This document shows, one piece after another, positions 1 through 4,639 of a stretch of DNA of 5,297 nt; position 1 is the first letter of the stretch; each line of letters begins with the position of its first letter. The notes beneath the pieces were generated by a model. That model was not told the origin of the DNA. It saw only the letters and a program-made list of their open reading frames with translations, and did no database searches. Origin of the DNA: Deltaproteobacteria bacterium (lineage in GTDB: Bacteria; Desulfobacterota; Desulfobaccia; Desulfobaccales; 0-14-0-80-60-11); the NCBI GenBank assembly GCA_023381945.1, contig JAMCQY010000142.1, positions 605-5,901 on the forward strand, read 5' to 3'. Both the position numbers and the translations under genes were made by a program.

Positions 1-1
1 A

Positions 2-202
2 CTGGTTCGCCCGGTCAAGGTTCGCCTCGGTTTAAGCGACGGGTCCCAAACCGAGGTGCAGAGTTCCGAACTGAAGGAAGGCACGCCGGTAGTAGTGGGT
101 GAGGCGGAAAAAACTGCCGCGGGGAAAGAATCAGCCGGCGGCAGCCCCTTTGCACCGAAACTCTTCCGGGGCGCGGCCGGCGGTAAGGGCGGGAAACAAT
201 AA
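2..202 (+). CDS. MacA-like periplasmic adaptor (membrane fusion protein), C-terminal fragment
   Basis: Only the last 66 codons are in the window; the gene begins upstream. The visible part reads RPVKVRLGLSDGSQTEV, then SSELKEGTPVVVGEAE. This is the usual end of the membrane-proximal domain of HlyD/MacA-type adaptors (a V-x-V-G-L-S-DG-x-x-x-E-V strand followed by L-x-EG-x-x-VV-x-G). A Gly/Lys-rich tail follows, containing SPFAPKLF and ending in GGKGGKQ. Adaptors of this family sit in the periplasm, anchored to the inner membrane, and link a MacB-type permease to an outer-membrane channel. The stop codon is four bases before the ATG of the MacB-like gene, so the two are almost certainly co-transcribed and perhaps translationally coupled. 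The family call rests on the short motif plus the neighbouring macB-like gene. MacA-type is therefore better supported than RND-type, but the fragment alone cannot exclude other HlyD-family adaptors. Confidence 0.8.
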   Translation: MVRPVKVRLGLSDGSQTEVQSSELKEGTPVVVGEAEKTAAGKESAGGSPFAPKLFRGAAGGKGGKQ

Positions 203-206
203 CCTA

Positions 207-2363
207 ATGGAACTCATCGAACTCCGCGACATCCATAAGACCTATAATTTGGGTGAGATCGACGTGCCGGTGCTTAAGGGTATCTCGTTGTCGGTCTCCC
301 GCGGCGAGTTCGTCGCCCTCATGGGCACCTCGGGTTCGGGCAAGACTACCCTGATGAACATCTTGGGCTGTCTTGACCGCCCGAGCTCCGGGGAATACTG
401 GCTGGACGGCCAGGACGTCACCGCCCTGGACGCCGATGCCTGGGCCCAACTGCGTAACGAAAAGTTAGGCTTTGTCTTCCAGACCTTTAACCTGCTGCCG
501 CGGACCAGCGCCCTGGACAACGTCATCATGCCACTGTCCTACACCGCGGCGCACCTCTCCGATCAAGAGGCCCGCCAGCGGGCCGAAAACCTGCTCCAGC
601 GGGTCGGTCTGCAGGGACGCCTGGAACACGAGCCGTCCCAGCTCTCCGGCGGCCAACAGCAGCGGGTAGCCATCGCCCGGGCCCTGATCAACAACCCCTC
701 CATTCTCTTCGCCGACGAGCCCACCGGCAACCTGGACTCCAAGACCAGCGAAGAGGTCCTGGAATTGTTCCGGCGGCTCAATGAAGAGGAAGGGGTGACC
801 ATTATTTTGGTAACCCACGATGAAGAGGTGGCCCGCTGCGCCAAGCGCGTAATCCGCATCAGCGACGGGGTCATAGAAGCCGAATCCCGCCGCCCGGCCG
901 AAGCAATAGTCCAGTCCGCCGCGGCTGCACCACCCGTTCCCAAAATGCAACCCCGATGGGCCTGGGTCCGGCTCCGCTGGATGGTGCTCACCGCCATCAA
1001 CGGCCTGCGCCGCAATTACCTGCGGGCCGGGCTTACCACCTTGGGCATTATTATCGGGGTGGCCGCGGTCATCGCCATGATGGAGATCGGCCGCGGTTCT
1101 TCCACTGCCATCCAGCAAACCATCGCCAGCATGGGAGCCAATAGTCTGATGATCTTGCCTGGAGCGGCCTCCAGCGGCGGCGTCAGCTTCGGCGGCGGCA
1201 GCGTTATGACCCTTACTCCCCAGGATGCCGAAGCCGTCATCACCGAGTGCCCAGCGGTCCGGGGCGCCGTGCCCATCGTCCGGGCCCGCACCCAAGTGGT
1301 CTACGGCAACCGCAACTGGGTGCCCGTCTTCATTCATGGTACTTCCCCAGCCTTCTTGGAAGTCCGGCAATGGCCTTTGTCCGAAGGCAATATGTTCACC
1401 AGCCGTGACGTGCGCAATGCCAGCAAGGTGTGCGTTCTGGGTCAGCGTCTGGTGCGGGAGCTCTTCCAGGGCCAGTCCCCTGTGGGCAAAGAAGTCCGGG
1501 TACAGAATGTCTCTTTTAAAGTGGTCGGCGTCCTCAGCGCCAAGGGCGCCAATATGATGGGTATGGACCAGGACGATATCCTGATCGCCCCCTGGACTAC
1601 GATTAAATTTCGGGTGACCGGCACCTCGGCCCAAACTGCCAATCAGAGCGCCGGTGCCGCTGCCGGCTCCTCCTCCGGGTCGAGCACCTCCCAGGCGGTA
1701 AATACCCTGAGCCAGATTTATCCCAGTCAGCAAAATCAGCTATATCCAGCCCAATCGGCGATGCAGCAAGCCGATACCCCGCTGCCGGTGCGTTTCGTCA
1801 ATGTAGACCAAGTTCTGGCCGCGGCCAAATCCAGCGAGGAAATTCCGGCGGCAATTAAGCAAATCGGTGATATCTTGCGGGAGCGGCACCGTATTCATCC
1901 GGAGGACGGCGACACCGATGACTTCAATATCCGGGATATGACCGAAATGATGAAGGCCCTGTCTTCCACCGCCGGTATGATGACCAAGCTGCTGCTGGCC
2001 GTGGCCCTCATTTCCCTGCTGGTCGGCGGGGTCGGCATCATGAACATCATGCTGGTGTCGGTCACCGAACGCACCCGGGAAATCGGCCTGCGCATGGCGG
2101 TGGGGGCCTGGGCCCGGGATATCCTCCAACAATTTCTGGCGGAATCGGTCATCCTCTGTTTCTGTGGCGGTCTGATGGGAATTATTGCCGGCCGGGGCAT
2201 TTCTTTTTTGGTCAGGACCTTGCTGCACTGGCCGACGGAACTCTCGCTGGAAGCCATCATCGCGGCCTTTGCGGTCTCGGTGTCGGTGGGCATCATCTTC
2301 GGCTATTACCCGGCGCATAAAGCCGCCCACCTGGATCCGATCATTGCTTTGCGGTATGAATAA
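207..2363 (+). CDS. macB: MacB-like ABC transporter: fused ATPase and FtsX-type permease
   Basis: This 718-residue protein is the inner-membrane, energy-coupling part of a MacA-MacB-TolC-type exporter. The N-terminal ATPase (about 1-230) has Walker A GTSGSGKT at 40-47, the Q-loop glutamine at 92 (FVFQTFN), signature LSGGQ at 146-150, Walker B ILFADEP with D170/E171, the D-loop at 175-177 and the switch histidine H204; all key residues are intact. After a linker, a first membrane helix (about 274-291) precedes a large periplasmic domain. The FtsX domain follows, with helices near 593-616, 645-668 and 682-702, including GGVGIMNIMLVSVTERTREIGLR and ending in PIIALRYE. MacB proteins are usually about 650 residues; much of the excess is a Ser/Gln/Ala-rich insert at 471-525. 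I chose ATG 207 because homology starts there (MELIELRDIHKTY). An in-frame GTG at 99 would overlap the adaptor gene and add an unrelated basic peptide. A purine-rich GGGCGGG lies at 187-193, rather far upstream. The substrate is not determinable. Confidence 0.95.
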   Translation: MELIELRDIHKTYNLGEIDVPVLKGISLSVSRGEFVALMGTSGSGKTTLMNILGCLDRPSSGEYWLDGQDVTALDADAWAQLRNEKLGFVFQTFNLLPRTSALDNVIMPLSYTAAHLSDQEARQRAENLLQRVGLQGRLEHEPSQLSGGQQQRVAIARALINNPSILFADEPTGNLDSKTSEEVLELFRRLNEEEGVTIILVTHDEEVARCAKRVIRISDGVIEAESRRPAEAIVQSAAAAPPVPKMQPRWAWVRLRWMVLTAINGLRRNYLRAGLTTLGIIIGVAAVIAMMEIGRGSSTAIQQTIASMGANSLMILPGAASSGGVSFGGGSVMTLTPQDAEAVITECPAVRGAVPIVRARTQVVYGNRNWVPVFIHGTSPAFLEVRQWPLSEGNMFTSRDVRNASKVCVLGQRLVRELFQGQSPVGKEVRVQNVSFKVVGVLSAKGANMMGMDQDDILIAPWTTIKFRVTGTSAQTANQSAGAAAGSSSGSSTSQAVNTLSQIYPSQQNQLYPAQSAMQQADTPLPVRFVNVDQVLAAAKSSEEIPAAIKQIGDILRERHRIHPEDGDTDDFNIRDMTEMMKALSSTAGMMTKLLLAVALISLLVGGVGIMNIMLVSVTERTREIGLRMAVGAWARDILQQFLAESVILCFCGGLMGIIAGRGISFLVRTLLHWPTELSLEAIIAAFAVSVSVGIIFGYYPAHKAAHLDPIIALRYE
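1617..1781 (+). other. Low-complexity Ser/Gln/Ala-rich insert within the MacB-like periplasmic domain
   Basis: Residues 471-525 of the MacB-like protein are dominated by Ser, Gln, Ala, Gly and Thr, for example AGAAAGSSSGSSTSQ, then the near-repeat YPSQQNQLYPAQ. The segment begins just after the conserved APWTTIKFRV strand and ends before the LPVRFVNV strand. In MacB family members these two strands are normally joined by a short turn. The reading frame is uninterrupted, so this is an insertion and not a frameshift. It probably forms a flexible loop exposed in the periplasm; a role in adaptor contact or substrate capture would be speculation. Confidence 0.7.
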
Positions 2364-2410
2364 AAATTGTATAACAGGCTTTCTAACCTGTGCCGTTAAT
2401 GGTTTTTATT
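2359..2410 (+). terminator. Possible terminator-like structure after the MacB-like gene
   Basis: An 8-bp perfect inverted repeat, AATAAAAA (2359-2366, overlapping the stop codon) and TTTTTATT (2403-2410), encloses a short hairpin ACAGG/CCTGT (2374-2378 with 2387-2391). An A-tract, a hairpin and a T-tract are the ingredients of a Rho-independent terminator. However, the T-tract starts 11 bases after the GC stem, so this is not a canonical terminator. The inner hairpin is also a degenerate REP copy. If it works, it would separate the permease from the channel gene downstream. Confidence 0.3.
2371..2394 (+). repeat. REP hairpin copy 1 (degenerate, plus orientation)
   Basis: This copy matches copy 3 at 19 of 24 positions. 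It keeps the ACAGGCTTTC core and the CCTGTGCC end but has lost the first three bases of the 5' arm and one inner pair (C9 with A16). Only an ACAGG/CCTGT stem remains. The preceding AAATTG (2364-2369 region) is also shared with the bases in front of copy 3, suggesting that homology extends beyond the hairpin. It is the most decayed of the four copies. Confidence 0.65.
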
Positions 2411-2434
2411 TGCACAGCCTGGAAAGGCTGTGCT
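2411..2434 (-). repeat. REP hairpin copy 2 (minus orientation)
   Basis: An 8-bp perfect stem, GCACAGCC (2412-2419) with GGCTGTGC (2426-2433), has loop TGGAAA on the + strand. Read on the minus strand it aligns with copy 3, with the stem pair 8/17 swapped from G-C to C-G and a few changes at the ends. The bases at its minus-strand 5' foot are TTTA in place of GGTG. Together with copy 1 it makes a tight inverted pair. Confidence 0.8.
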
Positions 2435-2494
2435 AAAGGGAGTAACAAAATTAGCAATTAAAAGAATAACATGAAGGGAAAAAAAGAAATTGGT

Positions 2495-2518
2495 GGCACA
2501 GGCTTTCCAGCCTGTGCC
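2495..2518 (+). repeat. REP hairpin copy 3 (best preserved, plus orientation)
   Basis: This is a perfect 10-bp stem, GGCACAGGCT (2495-2504) with AGCCTGTGCC (2509-2518), and loop TTCC. Just before and into the stem the sequence reads GGTGGCACAG. A GTGG at the 5' foot of the hairpin resembles the conserved 5' tetranucleotide (GTAG or GGAG in described REPs) that RAYT proteins read. It lies directly in front of the transposase remnant, as REPs do around RAYT genes. Confidence 0.85.
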
Positions 2519-2567
2519 CAAAAAGATGAATTGTCCATTAGTCGCCGAAATCTGCCTCATTGGTAAC

Positions 2568-2717
2568 TTATGGCAGGATGAAAGATTTGATCGCATCCTC
2601 AGGGATTATGATGAATTTTTAGAGAAATGGAATTATATCCATAATAATCCTGTCAAAACCGGGCTTTGTCAGGCACCTGAAGATTATGCTTTCCTCTGGG
2701 AACCGGAGAGCCCTTAG
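2568..2717 (+). pseudogene. REP-associated tyrosine transposase (RAYT), C-terminal remnant
   Basis: The 49 residues here start LWQDERFDRILRDYDEF and continue with the block WNYIHNNPVKTGL, then QAPEDYAFLWEPE. These are the hallmark C-terminal motifs of RAYT/Y1 transposases (WQ-x-x-F-D-R-I-x-R, YIHxNPVxxGL, P-x-DY-x-x). The tyrosine of YIHNNPV, codon 2634-2636, is the likely equivalent of the catalytic nucleophile in this family. Full RAYTs are about 150-250 residues and carry an N-terminal HUH metal-binding domain; nothing like it is present upstream. The open frame extends back to a TTG at 2490, but those codons (MVAQAFQPV) are simply a translation of REP copy 3. No convincing ribosome binding site was seen. 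A short expressed peptide cannot be excluded, but a truncated, inactive gene is much more likely. Confidence 0.85.
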
Positions 2718-2736
2718 AAGGGCAATAAGCTCAATC

Positions 2737-2760
2737 AGCACAGCCTGGAAAGGCTGTGCC
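2737..2760 (-). repeat. REP hairpin copy 4 (minus orientation)
   Basis: An 8-bp perfect stem, GCACAGCC (2738-2745) with GGCTGTGC (2752-2759), is identical in its 22-base core to copy 2. On the minus strand it is preceded by TTTGGTGG, the same foot sequence as copy 3. Copies 3 and 4 therefore face each other around the transposase remnant. The hairpin ends four bases before the AAAGGA ribosome-binding-site candidate of the channel gene, where it could affect transcript stability or translation. Confidence 0.85.
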
Positions 2761-2763
2761 ACC

Positions 2764-2769
2764 AAAGGA
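2764..2769 (+). promoter_or_regulatory. Ribosome binding site candidate for the outer-membrane channel gene
   Basis: AAAGGA is the only good purine-rich match near the start. It lies 13 bases before ATG 2783, longer than ideal, and one base before an in-frame GTG at 2771, too short. ATG 2783 is preferred because it leaves a well-formed lipoprotein signal peptide. It sits just after REP copy 4. Confidence 0.4.
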
Positions 2770-2782
2770 TGTGAATTGTCCC

Positions 2783-4366
2783 ATGCTTGCGCCAATAGGC
2801 GATTACAAAGAAATCGGAAGGCTTTGGTTGAGTTGCTTGCTGATAGTTCTCATTACAGCCGCCGGCTGCATGGTCGGCCCCGACTATAAGCGCCCGGAGA
2901 CCAAGGTCCCCGAGACCTGGAACGGCCATGAGGTGGTCACCAAGTCCACCCCCAGCAAAACCACCAGCAATCCGGCCGAGGTGGTGTTGTGGTGGAACAA
3001 CTTTAAAGATCCCACCCTCTCATCCCTGGTTGAAATGGCCGTCCGCTCCAACCTGGATCTGCGCCAGGCCGAGTCCCGCATCCGCCAGGCCCGGGCCGCC
3101 TTGGGAGTGGCGGGTGGTCCCCTCTATCCCCAAGTGGATGCCAACTTGCAGTATCAAAGGAGCAGCCGGTCCACCAGCCAGGCGGTCGGCGCTGGCGGGG
3201 TGGGGCCGTCGGGACTCGCCACCACCGGGGCCTTCAGCGAATTGTTTCAGGTGGGCCTGGATGCCTCCTGGGAAATTGACATCTTCGGCGGCACCCGGCG
3301 TAATATCGAGGCTGCCGGTGCCGACTTAAAGGCCGCGGTGGAGGACCGCCGCGACGTCCTGGTTACCCTGGTGGGCGATGTGGGCAACAATTATCTCAGT
3401 CTACGGGGTTTTCAGCAGCAGCTTGTTGTGGCCCGCAAAAATCTGGAGGCGCAACAGAAGACCGCCTCGATCATTCGGAGACGCTTTGAAGCCGGATTTG
3501 TCCCCCGGCTGGACGTGGCCAACGCCGACGCCCAGGTGGCTACCACCCAGGCCTCGATCCCCATCTTTGAATCCCAGGCTCGCGCCGCCATTTACAGTCT
3601 GGGGGTGCTCCTCGGCAAGGAGCCCGCGGTCCTGGAAAAGGACCTGATCAAGGAAGGCCACATTCCTCCCATACCGCCGACGGTCCCGGTGGGCCTGCCA
3701 TCTGAACTGATCCGCCGCCGTCCGGACATCCGCCGGAGTGAAGCCCAACTCCACGCCGCCACGGCCCGGATCGGCGTGGCCACCGCCGACCTGTTCCCGA
3801 AGTTTACATTGACTGGCAGCATGGGCGTGTCCAGCAGTGACTTGACCAAACTGGGAAATATCGCCAACAGCAAATTCTGGTCCCTCGGTCCCGCGGTTAC
3901 CTGGCCCGTATTCGCCGGCGGCCGCCTCTGGTGGAATGTCAGGCTTCAGGACGCCCTGGCGGAGCAAGCGCTGCTCACCTACAAAAAGACCGTTCTCACC
4001 GCCTTGAGCGACGTGGAAACCGCCCTGGTGGCCTATGCCAAGGAGCAGGAGCGCCGCCAGGCCCTGGCGGAGGCGGTGGACAACAACCGCCAGGCCGTGG
4101 ATCTGGCCATGAAACTCTATATTGCCGGCAAGACGGATTTCTTGAATGTCACTACGGCCCAGCGCAACCTCTTCGTGAATGAAGACCTCCTGGTCCAGAG
4201 CATCCGCACGGTGGATACCAATCTCATCGCCCTCTACAAGGCGTTGGGTGGGGGGTGGGAAAATATCCCAGCTCTGACTCCCACCAAGCCGCCAGCCAAT
4301 ATCATTCTGACTCCCACCAAGCCGCCAGCCAATATCATTCTCCCCTTGAAAAACCGCGAATCATAG
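2783..4366 (+). CDS. Outer-membrane efflux lipoprotein channel, NodT/OprM family
   Basis: The 527-residue product is the outer-membrane exit duct of the tripartite pump. From ATG 2783 the signal peptide has a basic n-region (K, R), hydrophobic WLSCLLIVLITAAG and the lipobox-type cleavage before C29. The family's MVGPDYKRP then begins the mature, lipid-anchored protein. Family marks follow in order: WWNNFKDPTLSSLV (70-83) with the first coiled-coil helix, LYPQVDA (114-120), SWEIDIFG (162-169), GLPSELIRRRPDIRRSEAQL (from 304), DLFPKFTLTGS, and the closing TVDTNLIALYKALGGGW. These are the two-fold repeated features of OEP/TolC-fold proteins. The C-terminus is extended by two copies of an 11-residue LTPTKPPANII unit and is longer than the usual 460-500 residues. 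An in-frame GTG at 2756 lies inside a REP hairpin and is unlikely to be the start. It is probably the partner of the MacA/MacB-like genes, although it may now be transcribed partly independently. Confidence 0.93.
   Translation: MLAPIGDYKEIGRLWLSCLLIVLITAAGCMVGPDYKRPETKVPETWNGHEVVTKSTPSKTTSNPAEVVLWWNNFKDPTLSSLVEMAVRSNLDLRQAESRIRQARAALGVAGGPLYPQVDANLQYQRSSRSTSQAVGAGGVGPSGLATTGAFSELFQVGLDASWEIDIFGGTRRNIEAAGADLKAAVEDRRDVLVTLVGDVGNNYLSLRGFQQQLVVARKNLEAQQKTASIIRRRFEAGFVPRLDVANADAQVATTQASIPIFESQARAAIYSLGVLLGKEPAVLEKDLIKEGHIPPIPPTVPVGLPSELIRRRPDIRRSEAQLHAATARIGVATADLFPKFTLTGSMGVSSSDLTKLGNIANSKFWSLGPAVTWPVFAGGRLWWNVRLQDALAEQALLTYKKTVLTALSDVETALVAYAKEQERRQALAEAVDNNRQAVDLAMKLYIAGKTDFLNVTTAQRNLFVNEDLLVQSIRTVDTNLIALYKALGGGWENIPALTPTKPPANIILTPTKPPANIILPLKNRES
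4273..4341 (+). repeat. Exact two-copy 33-bp tandem repeat inside the channel gene
   Basis: The 33-bp unit at 4275-4307 is followed immediately by an identical copy at 4308-4340; identity at the 33-base offset also covers two bases before and one after. The period is a multiple of three, so each copy adds the residues LTPTKPPANII (about 498-508 and 509-519) without a frameshift. The absence of any mismatch suggests recent duplication or slippage, or ongoing copy-number change. It lies after the conserved GGGW end of the fold, in a proline-rich tail expected in the periplasm. Confidence 0.95.
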
Positions 4367-4512
4367 GGTCCAATGCGCTTCGGCGGCGCTTTCACCAATC
4401 AGTTAACCCAAGCGAAGCTTGAGCCATTATGGCGTTGCCAGGTGCAATTCGGGAAATAGCATATTTCAGCGTCTTTTCGTGAAACCACCTTTTCAAGGGA
4501 CCCCACCGGTTG

Positions 4513-4547
4513 TTTTTTTGGGTTTGATCCCGTTCCTCCCAAAAAAA
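4513..4547. repeat. 10-bp perfect inverted repeat with 15-base loop
   Basis: TTTTTTTGGG (4513-4522) pairs with CCCAAAAAAA (4538-4547), and GGG/CCC can also pair inside (4520-4522 with 4529-4531). The T and A runs form the base of the stem and no T-run follows it, so it is not a standard intrinsic terminator on either strand. It may be a weak bidirectional transcription end or simply chance homopolymer pairing. Confidence 0.4.
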
Positions 4548-4570
4548 TCGGGCCAAAAGGAAATTATGCA

Positions 4571-4598
4571 TTAAAAAATTCCTGACAAGGGCTATGAT
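4571..4598 (+). promoter_or_regulatory. Possible sigma-70-type promoter for the secreted protein gene
   Basis: TATGAT (4593-4598) differs from the -10 consensus at one base. It is preceded after 16 bases by TTAAAA (4571-4576), a four-of-six match to the -35 consensus. The surroundings are AT-rich and the start codon is about 40 bases downstream. CTGACA at 4582 is a better -35 match, but no -10 hexamer lies at the right distance from it. This rests on pattern only. Confidence 0.35.
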
Positions 4599-4627
4599 AA
4601 ATAACTACCTTTCTTTCAAATCCGTTC

Positions 4628-4632
4628 AGGAG
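4628..4632 (+). promoter_or_regulatory. Ribosome binding site of the secreted protein gene
   Basis: AGGAG lies seven bases before ATG 4640, an ideal Shine-Dalgarno spacing. It fixes the start of the following gene and the position of its signal peptide. Confidence 0.8.
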
Positions 4633-4639
4633 TGGAACC

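Larger units (their letters stand above)
2371..2760. mobile_element. Decayed REP/RAYT (REPIN-like) locus
   Basis: This AT-richer gap between permease and channel genes holds four REP-like hairpins in the order plus, minus, plus, minus, at 2371, 2411, 2495 and 2737. A C-terminal fragment of a REP-associated tyrosine transposase lies between the third and fourth. The first pair is separated by only 16 bases, the spacing style of a REPIN or BIME. The second pair flanks the transposase scrap. RAYTs are single-copy domesticated relatives of the IS200/IS605 Y1 transposases and are typically flanked by the REPs they mobilise. Here the transposase lacks its N-terminal half, so any mobility would depend on a full RAYT elsewhere in the genome. 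Confidence 0.75.
4367..4639. other. Intergenic region between the channel gene and the secreted protein gene
   Basis: No supported gene lies in these 273 bases. They contain small imperfect palindromes: CAAGC/GCTTG around GAA, TTTCA..CG with CGTGAAA at 4464-4484, and a 10-bp inverted repeat at 4513-4547. The stretch becomes clearly AT-rich after about 4510. A promoter candidate and ribosome binding site for the next gene occupy the last 70 bases. No canonical terminator (GC stem followed at once by a T-run) was found after the channel gene. Confidence 0.6.

Noticed and set aside
99..206. Extended GTG start of the MacB-like gene, adding 36 residues
   Set aside because: It overlaps the adaptor's reading frame for over 100 bases and the added basic peptide has no place in the ABC ATPase fold. 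Homology begins exactly at ATG 207.
465..1733. Long 422-codon open frame on the minus strand under the MacB-like gene
   Set aside because: It is antisense to a clearly conserved coding region. The translation is Gly/His/Asp-rich with no recognisable motif, as expected for a GC-rich antisense shadow.
2490..2567. TTG-started N-terminal extension of the RAYT fragment (MVAQAFQPV...)
   Set aside because: These codons run through REP copy 3 and its flank and do not resemble the RAYT HUH domain, so they were left out of the pseudogene.
2396..2596. Minus-strand frame across REP copies 2 and 3 (contains GWKACAT)
   Set aside because: The peptide is a translation of the REP hairpin and neighbouring AT-rich DNA; no start signal or family resemblance.
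2371..2760. CRISPR array
   Set aside because: The repeats are self-complementary, alternate in orientation and have unequal spacing (about 16, 60 and 218 bases), which fits REPs and not CRISPR.
2756..2782. GTG 2756 start for the outer-membrane channel gene
   Set aside because: The codon lies inside the REP hairpin arm, has no ribosome binding site, and would lengthen the n-region of the lipoprotein signal. ATG 2783 is more plausible.
4374..4390. Small hairpin CGC-TTCG-GCG after the channel gene as terminator
   Set aside because: The stem is only three pairs and no T-run follows.
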